Shown piece by piece: positions 1 through 7,558 of a DNA stretch of 41,574 nucleotides (its first letter is position 1; each line of letters begins with the position of its first letter). The position numbers were made by a program, and so were the translations under genes. The notes under the pieces are model-generated. The model searched no databases. It was not told where the DNA came from and was given only the letters and a program-made list of their open reading frames with translations. This stretch comes from CAYLRY01 sp964386535 (lineage in GTDB: Bacteria; Chloroflexota; Dehalococcoidia; Dehalococcoidales; UBA3254): contig CAYLRY010000024.1 in the NCBI GenBank assembly GCA_964386535.1, positions 1 through 41,574 on the forward strand, written 5' to 3'.

Positions 1-757
1 AAGGTGCAATTCTTTCGCGGGCCTTCTGGATTTCTTCAGGAGTGGGATCAAGGGGTAACTCTTGGTCTATATGGCCAAGGGTTTTTTTGGTCAGGGCTTC
101 AGCCGAGACGCGGCATCTATTAGGATAGATATAACCGTATTCAAAAGTGCGCCCACCTATTTCCACTGAAAGGGTCTTGACGGGATCAAGGGCGTGAGAA
201 GGACACATTGTGACGCAGACATTACAGGAATCAGGGCAAATTTTGGGCCCGTTATACATTGGATCCGGCTCAAGAGGAGCGCGGGTCATGACGCTTACGG
301 CGCGGATGCGCGGTCCCCAATCAGGGGTGATGACCAGATGATTGCGCCCTAATTCACCAATACCGGCGGCGACCATAGCATGCCGGTGGCTGAAGGGAGA
401 ACCACCGCCACCGGGGCCGGATGGCAGAGCGGCTGAAATAAAGCCTTTCTTTTCCAGGAAGCGGGCTACCCCGTAGCCTGCGAAATTCAAGTGCGTGTTC
501 GGGGTAAACATATGACCATGTGTACCGTAAATGCACAGCGCATGCCGCAGACCATCTTCATGAGCTCGGAAAATAGCCTGGACAGCACCCATACCCAATT
601 TGACAGCCATGACGACCACGAATTTGGCGCCAGGGAGAAAGTCCGTGGGTCGTTTTCCTGCAGGCGCTCCCGCTAAACGTTCAACCGGGGTGATTCCGAT
701 ATAATCGACGTCCAGTTGTTCAGTGGCGTACTTTTTTAACTCTTTAGTCAAATCCAT
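1..757 (-). CDS. 4Fe-4S epoxyqueuosine reductase-like protein (C-terminus off the window)
   Basis: The reading frame opens at an ATG at 757 behind a good ribosome site (AAAGGAG) and stays open to base 1, so the C-terminus lies outside the window; about 252 residues are visible. It begins MDLTKELKKYATEQL. Around bases 180-240 it has a cysteine cluster, CPDSCNVCVTMCPSHALDP, a C-x3-C-x2-C-x3-C-P pattern typical of the ferredoxin-like part of QueG/reductive-dehalogenase-like proteins. The upstream stretch with GAGIGELGRN is also typical of the QueG-like family. True QueG uses cobalamin to reduce epoxyqueuosine in tRNA. Many anaerobes carry several paralogues of unknown substrate, and this is more likely one of those. 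It is transcribed away from the molybdenum hydroxylase operon. Confidence 0.8.
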   Translation of the reverse strand, partial: MDLTKELKKYATEQLDVDYIGITPVERLAGAPAGKRPTDFLPGAKFVVVMAVKLGMGAVQAIFRAHEDGLRHALCIYGTHGHMFTPNTHLNFAGYGVARFLEKKGFISAALPSGPGGGGSPFSHRHAMVAAGIGELGRNHLVITPDWGPRIRAVSVMTRAPLEPDPMYNGPKICPDSCNVCVTMCPSHALDPVKTLSVEIGGRTFEYGYIYPNRCRVSAEALTKKTLGHIDQELPLDPTPEEIQKARERIAP

Positions 758-1319
758 TTTTAAAATCTCCTTTATCGATACAATAAGGAAAACAACTACA
801 ACAAATTGATAATCAATCGACAGAGTTTATCTTATAGGATGAGCTCTATCAAAATAAAATGTCTACCGAAAACAGGATGATATTTTTTTAGTGCTCCCGG
901 CTTAAGACTTGTAAGACAATTCCTGTGAGGTAATATAAACTTCCCGTTTAATGAAATCTTATAACACTATTATACCATAGCCTGTCAAGGCTATAACTAA
1001 CCATGCAATGTGTCATCAAATAGCCTCAAATGAGTGTGGGTTACGGCATCAGTTTGGTGAAAGAACTCAGGCACAATTATTTTATTAAATGGCGGATCAA
1101 GGATTAAGACGGATGATTACTTTTGCTTCAAGCACAACCGTAAGGCAAGCCACTTCCTATCCGGCCAGCTTCTTTAGAGCCAGCAGCCTTGAGACCATCC
1201 CTAGTGCGGTAAATTTAAAAAATTTGCATATTAATGACCGTTGACATTTTCGTTTGACTACAATTTCGCTCCGGTTTTGCAACTTTTCATTTGGCAGGAA
1301 AACTTTTTCATTAAATGAA

Positions 1320-1349
1320 TTGACAATTTCCCGGACAGATCTTTATAAT
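1320..1349 (+). promoter_or_regulatory. Consensus sigma70 promoter for the Mo hydroxylase operon
   Basis: TTGACA at 1320-1325 and TATAAT at 1344-1349 are separated by 18 bases: both hexamers match the consensus exactly. Transcription would start near 1356, leaving a leader of about 170 bases before the ATG at 1526. Confidence 0.65.
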
Positions 1350-1356
1350 ATTTAAC

Positions 1357-1378
1357 CCAAGGAAGATAATTCCCTTGG
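1357..1378 (+). promoter_or_regulatory. Hairpin/inverted repeat at the predicted transcript start
   Basis: CCAAGGAA (1357-1364) and TTCCCTTGG (1370-1378) form an inverted repeat with one extra base and a 5-base loop. It begins right where the transcript from the 1320-1349 promoter should start. It could be an operator or a 5' mRNA-stabilising hairpin; the sequence cannot distinguish these. Confidence 0.4.
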
Positions 1379-1525
1379 AAAAAGTAAAGAGTTATGATTA
1401 GTGAGTTTTAAGTTAGAGGATAAGGGGTATCCACCAAACGATCTTACCAAGATATCACTTGAGGTAGATAACCAAATCATCCATCAAATAAAAAGATAAC
1501 TAACACCATTATTACGGGGATTGAG

Positions 1526-2032
1526 ATGATAGCAGAGAAACAGAATATAGAAGCTGTGGCAAGCGCCACAGTCATGCTGACCGTTAACGGCAAAAATCAG
1601 GCAATCCAGGTCCAGGCGAATCAGACTTTAAGAGATGTACTGCGCCAGAAACTGGGGCTAACCTCAATAAAAGACTTCTGTAACGGCTATGGGGCGTGCG
1701 GCTCCTGTACAGTGATCATGAATCACCGGCCAGTGCTTTCATGTATGATACTGGCCATTGAATGCGAAGGAGCGGTCATCGAGACCGCGGAAGGCATCGC
1801 GGATGCTAAACATCCGCTGGTAGAAGCCTATATCCGGAACTGGGCTGCCCAGTGTGGCTACTGCACGCCGGGATTCCTGGTGACCGCCAAAGCACTGCTG
1901 GACCGCAATCCGGACCCCACCGAAGATGATATTAAGGAAGCCCTGGCCGGAAATCTGTGCCGCTGCGGCACTTATCCAGCCCAGGTGAAATCTATATTGG
2001 AAGCCGCCAAAATACTCAAGGGGGGTAAATAA
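1526..2032 (+). CDS. Molybdenum hydroxylase small subunit, 2x[2Fe-2S]
   Basis: A 168-residue protein of the CoxS/HcrC/xanthine-dehydrogenase iron-sulphur subunit family. It carries electrons between the molybdenum site and the FAD subunit. The N-terminal plant-ferredoxin-type cluster would use C52, C58, C61 and C73 (CNGYGACGSC, with five residues between the first two cysteines). The C-terminal cluster would use C110, C113, C145 and C147 (QCGYC and LCRCG). The length is usual for the family, although about 15 residues precede the first beta strand. The ATG at 1526 follows GGGGA at 1516-1520. It is first in a three-gene operon: the next gene starts two bases after this stop. Confidence 0.95.
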   Translation: MIAEKQNIEAVASATVMLTVNGKNQAIQVQANQTLRDVLRQKLGLTSIKDFCNGYGACGSCTVIMNHRPVLSCMILAIECEGAVIETAEGIADAKHPLVEAYIRNWAAQCGYCTPGFLVTAKALLDRNPDPTEDDIKEALAGNLCRCGTYPAQVKSILEAAKILKGGK

Positions 2033-2034
2033 AA

Positions 2035-4437
2035 ATGCCAGAGGGCGCGAAAGAAAACAGAATCTGGTTGTGGAGGCCTCCGGAAGGGGGCTATATAGGC
2101 AGACGCGGACTGCGTCCGAAGGAAGCTTCCGAGAAAGTGACCGGAAGAGCGATGTACACCAACGACGTCTACCTTCCAGGTATGCTGTATGTAAAGGTCT
2201 ACCGTTCGCCATATGCTCATGCCCGCATTAAAAAGATGGACAGCAGCAAAGCGGAAGCGCTGCCGGGCGTATGGGCGGTAATTCGATATGATGATCCTGA
2301 GCTAGATTTGAGTGACCCATTCAAACCGCGGAGAGGTCTGTTCTGGTTCTACTGGCAGGATTCTATCCTTCCGGACACCGCTGACGCTCAAGGGGTAAGG
2401 GTGGGAGCGCTGGTAGTGGCTGAGAGCGAAGAGATATGTGATGAGGCTTTAAGGCTGATCGGGGAAGGGATCGAATGGGAACAACTGCCATTCGTTTTAG
2501 ACTGGCAGAAATCTATAGAACCGGATGCCCCGCTGCTGCACCCAGAACTTAATGCGAAAAGCAACATCTGGAAAGATGTACTCCTGATAAACCAGGGTGA
2601 TGTAGAGAAGGGCTTCGCCTCTTCAGACCACGTTATTGAATTTGATGAGAACAAAAAAGAGGATGATGTCTGGGCAGGCGTCGAGCCGGGATGCATGGTC
2701 GCCCGGTGGAACGGAGATGAACTGGAGTTCTGGTATCACGGGCAGTTCATCGCCGGAGACCTGGCCTCCATGAGCGCCCCGGCTTACAAGAACGGCGACA
2801 AGAGACCGAGTAAACTGAAAGTCCACACGCCGTATAACGGCGGATCATTCGGCGGCAACGCTATGGGTATGGCGGCGACGCTGGTAAGATATGCGGCTCT
2901 GGCTGCCCGGAAGACCCTCCGCCCGGTAAAGGTGGTAGACGACTATGCCTTCAACTGGGAAGGCGTGAGCTTCGAGACGGGGTCAGCGCATTATAAAGTG
3001 GGATTCAATAATGACGGGAACATCGTAGCGATACAAATCATCGTACACCAGAAGACCGGCCTCACTCTGATAAGCAAATTTATCGATAGTATTAAGACAC
3101 CCAATGTCCAGGTGCGGGAAATTCGTTCATACTGGAACCGTCCGCATGAGTCCTGCTGGCGGGACGGCGCTGCCAACTGTACCCTGGTCAACCTGGTCAT
3201 CAATAAAGTGGCGGCGTTTTTAAATATGGATCCGACCGAAGTCCAATTGATGAACGATGGCGCTTACGGCCACGATATGGCCTGGCTGAATGAGAATGTG
3301 AAAAAACGCTACGGGCATCCGATTCGGGACAGCCTGAAAGAGGTTATCGAAGCCGGGAAAAAGGCAATCGATTGGGACAAAAAATGGCATGCGCCGGGCA
3401 CCAAAAAACTGCCCAACGGCAGGATGCACGGACTGGGTTTTTACGCGGTGTCTTGCTGGGATACCGGCGCGAAGCTGGGCAGCGTGCCGGGCATATCGGT
3501 CGCTAGCGACGGAACGGCGACCATTTTCTTCCGGCGCGCCGACTGCGGCCAGTCCGCCCCTACTACTTACTGCCAGATCGTAGCGGATGAAATCGGCCTG
3601 CGCTATGATGATGTAAAAATAGAATTTATTGATTTCACCTATTTTGACGCCTGTCCTCCGGGTGGTTCATCGGGGGCCAGTGTTAATTCATTCGGCCTAG
3701 TAATGAATTCCCGCCGGATGAAGAGAATCCTTCTAGAGCATGCCCTGAAGTCCCCGCCGGAGGAATTCTCCTTCCCGGGTACGGCTGTACAGGCATTGCC
3801 CCAGTTCCAGGGCAAGACAGTGGAGGAACTGGATGTCCGTGACAGCGTGATATTTGAGAAAGCCCATCCGGAAAACAGCGTATCCGTCAGACGAGTGGTC
3901 GCCATGCATTCGAACAACCTGCGGAGCACAGGTGGTCCTTTCTTTGTGGGAGATATGCCGCTGCAACTGCCCAAAACGGAGCATTATTTCATGGCCCGGC
4001 AGGCCTGTTTCGTAGAGGTTGAAGTGGACACTGAGACCGGACAGGTGGAGGTGACCAAACTGGTCCATCCTTATGATGTGGGCCAATCACTGAATCCGGA
4101 CGTGAACGAACAGCAGCTCTTCGGCGGGGCGTATGCGGGACTAGGCGTTTCAGGAACCGAGGCCATTTATTACGATCCACGGACCGGGGTGAGGCTGAAC
4201 GATAACCTGGTGGGCTACCCCATGCTGACCATTCTGGATGTGGGAAAAATCGAAGCCCCAATTATTGAATCGCATCTGGGATTCAGCGCCTACGGGCTTT
4301 TCGGCTGTTCGGAGGCAGGGAAAGCGGCTACTGCGGCGGAATTACTGATTCCGGCGATCTACAACGCTACCGGCATTTGGATGGAAGATTCGCCGCCTAC
4401 TCCGGACAAAGTCCTGAAAGCGTTAGGGAAGGCATAA
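2035..4437 (+). CDS. Molybdenum hydroxylase large subunit (xanthine dehydrogenase family, Mo-pterin)
   Basis: An 800-residue catalytic subunit of the CoxL/HcrA/XdhB family, which binds molybdopterin cytosine dinucleotide and hydroxylates, or reductively dehydroxylates, its substrate. Visible landmarks are the hammerhead entry KVTGRAMYTND near residue 35, the pterin loop GGSFGG at 269-274, DCGQS with Q506 where the family has its G-Q-G loop, and a C-terminal GCSEAG in which E760 sits at the position of the catalytic base glutamate. The usual Arg-rich Phe-Arg-Gly segment is replaced by CWRDGAAN, so the protein is a divergent member. The substrate cannot be read from the sequence. The ATG lies just past AAGGGGGG of the preceding gene's end, so translation is probably coupled. 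Confidence 0.92.
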   Translation: MPEGAKENRIWLWRPPEGGYIGRRGLRPKEASEKVTGRAMYTNDVYLPGMLYVKVYRSPYAHARIKKMDSSKAEALPGVWAVIRYDDPELDLSDPFKPRRGLFWFYWQDSILPDTADAQGVRVGALVVAESEEICDEALRLIGEGIEWEQLPFVLDWQKSIEPDAPLLHPELNAKSNIWKDVLLINQGDVEKGFASSDHVIEFDENKKEDDVWAGVEPGCMVARWNGDELEFWYHGQFIAGDLASMSAPAYKNGDKRPSKLKVHTPYNGGSFGGNAMGMAATLVRYAALAARKTLRPVKVVDDYAFNWEGVSFETGSAHYKVGFNNDGNIVAIQIIVHQKTGLTLISKFIDSIKTPNVQVREIRSYWNRPHESCWRDGAANCTLVNLVINKVAAFLNMDPTEVQLMNDGAYGHDMAWLNENVKKRYGHPIRDSLKEVIEAGKKAIDWDKKWHAPGTKKLPNGRMHGLGFYAVSCWDTGAKLGSVPGISVASDGTATIFFRRADCGQSAPTTYCQIVADEIGLRYDDVKIEFIDFTYFDACPPGGSSGASVNSFGLVMNSRRMKRILLEHALKSPPEEFSFPGTAVQALPQFQGKTVEELDVRDSVIFEKAHPENSVSVRRVVAMHSNNLRSTGGPFFVGDMPLQLPKTEHYFMARQACFVEVEVDTETGQVEVTKLVHPYDVGQSLNPDVNEQQLFGGAYAGLGVSGTEAIYYDPRTGVRLNDNLVGYPMLTILDVGKIEAPIIESHLGFSAYGLFGCSEAGKAATAAELLIPAIYNATGIWMEDSPPTPDKVLKALGKA

Positions 4438-4440
4438 AAT

Positions 4441-6810
4441 ATGAAGACTCTGAGAAAATACGGACATATAAACGCTAAATCGGTTGAAGAGGTAGTTTCT
4501 GCACTGCGCTATTACGGCGACAAGGCCTGGGTGAACGCCGGCGGCACAGACCTGATAGACACCATGCGGTTTGAGATATTACGGGACAAACCGGAAGTGG
4601 TAATCAACCTAAAGACCATTCCTGGATTGGAATATATCCTCGAAGAAGACGGCGTCCTGAAAATCGGCGCTTTAACGCGGCTGGAAGATATTGCGGGAAG
4701 TCCCCTGGTCAAAAAACAATTTGCCGCCCTGGCTCAGGCGGCGAACCGGACCGCTTCACCGCATGTGCGGTCAATGGGCACCATCGGCGGTAATATTTGC
4801 CAGCTCATCCGGTGCTGGTATTTCCGAAAGGAAGACAACCGGTTCGACTGCCTGCGCAAGGGCGGCAAGATATGTCACGCCACGCTGGGAGATAACCGGT
4901 ACCATTCCATATTCGGCGCGGTAAGGGTAGGACCTCCACCCTGCGAGGCAACCTGTCCGGCGGGGGTGGAAATATCTTCATATTTGAGTGATATCCGGGA
5001 CGGCGAAATGGAGAAAGCCGCGAAGATTTTATTGGAATCCAATCCCCTGCCGGCCATCACGGGCCGCGTTTGTCCTCATCCCTGCGAAAGGGAGTGCAAC
5101 CGTGGCGAATTGGATGAAGCCCTCTCTATCCGGTCTGTCGAGAGATCAGTGGGCGATTATGTGCTGAAAAATGCCGGTAAGATGTATAAAGCTCCGGCAA
5201 AAGAAATAAAAAAGAAGGTCGCCGTTATAGGCGCAGGCCCCGCCGGGTTATCAGCGGCATATTACCTTAGAAAGCTGGGGTACTGCGTCACCATTTTCGA
5301 TTCCAAAGAAGAAGCGGGCGGCGTACTGACTTACGGAATACCACCATACCGTCTGCCCAAAGATGTAGTGAAAACGCAGACCAAAGCCCTGGAGGCGATG
5401 GGAATTCAATTTAAGTTTAAGACCGAGATCGGTAAAGACATTTCCCTGGAAAGTCTGATAGAGGATTTTGATGCGGTTTTCTGCGCAACCGGAGCCTGGC
5501 AACCGGCAACCCTGGGACTGAAAGATGAGGACCTGCTTATTTCCAGCATTCAGTTTTTGGACCAGGTGAACCGGGGAATACGGAAGATTTCAGCTTTACG
5601 AATACTGGTCATCGGCGGCGGTTCGGTGGCCATGGACGTAGCGATTTCGGCGAAAAGGATGGGAGCAAAGCAGGTGACGGTGGCCTGCCTGGAGTCCCGG
5701 AAAGAAATGCCGGCACTGGTGGAAGAGGTAGAGCAGGCGGAACGGGAAGGCATTAAACTGATGCCTTCATGGGGCCCGTCTAAAATATTGAAGGAAAACA
5801 ACCGGGTGACGGGGATGGAGTTAATCCGGTGCAGTTCAGTATATAACAGCGAGCATGGATTCGCTCCGGTTTATGATAATTCGATTAAAGAAATCGTGGA
5901 AGCTGATCAGATAATACTGGCGATCGGACAGAGGCCGAACCTGGCTTATGCCGAAGGAACGCTGGGAATCCAACGTGGACTGATAACGATAAACCCGCAA
6001 ACTCAGGCAACCAGCAGTGCTAAAGTTTACGCGGGCGGCGACGCTACTATCACCGGTCCGCTTTCGGTGGTGATGGCGGCGGCTGGGGGCAAAAGGGCGG
6101 CGGAAGCCATAAACCGGTTTCTGGGTGGCGAGACCTCATTCAAAGCTGAGAAAAAGGTAGAGCACCTGAAAAGATGCAATATCGAGTGCCTGCAAAAACT
6201 GGGACGGGCGAAGAACCAAAGACTCCCTGTTGCCGAGGTCAAGCTGGATAGGGAAGATGTTCTAGCTCTGGAGCCAAAAGCCGTGGAAAATGAGGCCAAC
6301 CGGTGTCTTAACTGCGGCTGCGACGGCGTCAACCCATCCGATATGGCCGCCGCGCTGGTGGCCCTGGACGCCAGGATAGTCACTTCTAGAAGAACCATCC
6401 CGGCGGAGGAGTTCTGGGTGGGAGACAAGGGGCTCAAACCGACCCTCCTGGAGAGCGATGAGATAGTCACCGGGATACGGGTACCCAGACCCCAATCCGG
6501 GGTGAAAAGCGCTTTCATTAAATTTGCGATAAGGAAGTCTATTGATTTCCCGATTGTAAACTGCGCAGCAGCCATCAAATGCGAAAAAGGGGTAATCGAG
6601 TCCGCCCGGATTTGCCTGAATGCGGTATACGCCAATCCGTACCGGGCGACCAAAGCCGAAGAGGCCATACAGGGCCAGGCTTTAAATGAAGAGGCAGCGG
6701 AGGCGGCGGCCGCGGCGGTAATCGCCGATGCGGTGGCCATGCCGTATAATAAATATAAAATCCAGATTGCAAAAACGATGGTCAAGAGGGCGATTCTGGC
6801 CTGCAAGTAA
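4441..6810 (+). CDS. Mo hydroxylase FAD subunit with a nested GltD-like NAD(P)H oxidoreductase
   Basis: 789 residues, against roughly 280-330 for an ordinary FAD subunit. Residues 1-160 are the N-terminal half of a CoxM/HcrB FAD domain (AGGTDL 33-38, TIGGNIC 114-120) with an HcrB-type cysteine loop (C125, C137, C145). Residues 168-627 are inserted and read as a GltD/NfnB-type module: an iron-sulphur part (CEATCP, C168/C172; C211, C215, C219), an FAD Rossmann GAGPAGL at 264-270, a second nucleotide fold GGGSVAMD at 392-399, AIGQRPN at 494-500, and AGGDATITGP at 531-540. The cysteine cluster RCLNCGC (C622, C625, C627) marks the far seam, where the FAD domain resumes (PSDMAAALVALDA) and runs to the C-terminus. 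Inferred role: passing electrons between NAD(P)H and the Mo centre. It is last in the operon, 3 bases after the large subunit. Confidence 0.9.
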   Translation: MKTLRKYGHINAKSVEEVVSALRYYGDKAWVNAGGTDLIDTMRFEILRDKPEVVINLKTIPGLEYILEEDGVLKIGALTRLEDIAGSPLVKKQFAALAQAANRTASPHVRSMGTIGGNICQLIRCWYFRKEDNRFDCLRKGGKICHATLGDNRYHSIFGAVRVGPPPCEATCPAGVEISSYLSDIRDGEMEKAAKILLESNPLPAITGRVCPHPCERECNRGELDEALSIRSVERSVGDYVLKNAGKMYKAPAKEIKKKVAVIGAGPAGLSAAYYLRKLGYCVTIFDSKEEAGGVLTYGIPPYRLPKDVVKTQTKALEAMGIQFKFKTEIGKDISLESLIEDFDAVFCATGAWQPATLGLKDEDLLISSIQFLDQVNRGIRKISALRILVIGGGSVAMDVAISAKRMGAKQVTVACLESRKEMPALVEEVEQAEREGIKLMPSWGPSKILKENNRVTGMELIRCSSVYNSEHGFAPVYDNSIKEIVEADQIILAIGQRPNLAYAEGTLGIQRGLITINPQTQATSSAKVYAGGDATITGPLSVVMAAAGGKRAAEAINRFLGGETSFKAEKKVEHLKRCNIECLQKLGRAKNQRLPVAEVKLDREDVLALEPKAVENEANRCLNCGCDGVNPSDMAAALVALDARIVTSRRTIPAEEFWVGDKGLKPTLLESDEIVTGIRVPRPQSGVKSAFIKFAIRKSIDFPIVNCAAAIKCEKGVIESARICLNAVYANPYRATKAEEAIQGQALNEEAAEAAAAAVIADAVAMPYNKYKIQIAKTMVKRAILACK

Positions 6811-6861
6811 ATTTGTTCTTGCTTCAATCATCTTGCTGCTTCTCTATGCATTGCACCGGAC

Positions 6862-6949
6862 AAACCAGGCACCCGGCTCCCCTTCTGGGTCTATTTCGGT
6901 CTCTAGGTTAGGAAAGGGGTCCGGGTGGCGGCTTTCGCCTGCCTGGTTT
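6862..6949. terminator. Large branched inverted repeat between convergent genes
   Basis: AAACCAGGC at 6862-6870 pairs perfectly with GCCTGGTTT at 6941-6949. Inside, ACCCGG (6871-6876) pairs with CCGGGT (6921-6926), CCCCTT (6879-6884) pairs with AAGGGG (6914-6919), and GGCG/CGCC forms a small hairpin at about 6927-6938. The whole can fold as a branched structure on either strand. A perfect palindrome TAACCGGTTA follows at 6951-6960. It sits between two converging genes, so a bidirectional terminator is likely, although it has no clean U-tract. Confidence 0.5.
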
Positions 6950-6961
6950 ATAACCGGTTAT

Positions 6962-7540
6962 TTACTTGAAATTCTGGGCTGCAAATTTCCAGTTCATGAT
7001 CTTCCAGAAAGCTTCTATATATTTAGCACGGGCATTCCGGTAATCAATATAATAGGCGTGCTCCCAGACATCACAGGTAAGGATAGCCTTCTTGTCGTCC
7101 TTTACGGGAGTCCCGGCGTTTGAGGCGCTTTCGATGGCCAGGCTGCCGTCCGGGTTTTTCACCAGCCATGCCCAACCTGAGCCGAAGAGAGAGGTGGCTG
7201 CGGCAGTGAATTTTTCCTTAAACTGTGCGAAAGAACCGAAGCTCCTGTTGATCGCCGCTGCCAGTTCACCTATGGGTTCTCCGCCACCGCTGGGACTCAG
7301 ACAGTTCCAGTAGAAGCTGTGGTTCCAGATCTGGGCAGCATTGTTAAAAATGCCTCCGGAAGCCTTTTTAATGATCTCCTCCAGGGTCATTTTCTCAAAT
7401 TCGGTGCCGGGTATCAGTTTATTCAGATTGTCCACATAGGTCTTATGATGCTTCCCATAATGATATTCCAGGGTCTCAGCGGAAATATGAGGAGCCAGTG
7501 CCTCTTTGGCATAAGGTAATTCAGGTAATTTGTGTTCCAT
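6962..7540 (-). CDS. sodB: Superoxide dismutase, iron type
   Basis: A 192-residue cytoplasmic Fe/Mn superoxide dismutase that converts superoxide to oxygen and hydrogen peroxide. The metal ligands are in place: H27 (EYHYGKHH), H74 (WNHSFYW), D157 and H161 (CDVWEHAYYIDY). The AAQ at 68-70 before WNH and the later SNAGTP are the arrangement of iron enzymes, where the active-site glutamine comes from the N-terminal half. The length is normal and there is no signal peptide. The start has GGAGGG just upstream. It is the last gene of the oxidative-stress series, 18 bases behind the flavodiiron gene. Confidence 0.95.
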   Translation of the reverse strand: MEHKLPELPYAKEALAPHISAETLEYHYGKHHKTYVDNLNKLIPGTEFEKMTLEEIIKKASGGIFNNAAQIWNHSFYWNCLSPSGGGEPIGELAAAINRSFGSFAQFKEKFTAAATSLFGSGWAWLVKNPDGSLAIESASNAGTPVKDDKKAILTCDVWEHAYYIDYRNARAKYIEAFWKIMNWKFAAQNFK

Positions 7541-7558
7541 TTTTTACCCTCCACTTTT

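Larger units (their letters stand above)
758..1525. other. Intergenic region between divergent genes
   Basis: Nearly 770 bases without a convincing gene. It is AT-rich. It holds a perfect 6-bp inverted repeat with a 6-base loop at 977-994 (ATAGCC/GGCTAT), and the promoter and hairpin listed separately at 1320-1378. A minus-strand stretch near 1100-1210 reads as protein-like for a short distance but is interrupted by stops. I recognise no riboswitch; a molybdenum-cofactor riboswitch was considered because of the downstream operon, but I cannot see its conserved core. Confidence 0.6.

Noticed and set aside
1095..1215. Minus-strand protein-like fragment in the first intergenic region
   Set aside because: Two frames read protein-like for about 20 residues each but are broken by stops and match nothing I can name.
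758..1525. Molybdenum-cofactor riboswitch before the Mo hydroxylase operon
   Set aside because: The position is plausible but I could not find the conserved core, only a simple hairpin.
6027..6827. Long open frame (266 codons) antisense to the nested flavoprotein
   Set aside because: It mirrors GC-rich codons of a gene with clear domains and shows no family motif or ribosome site.
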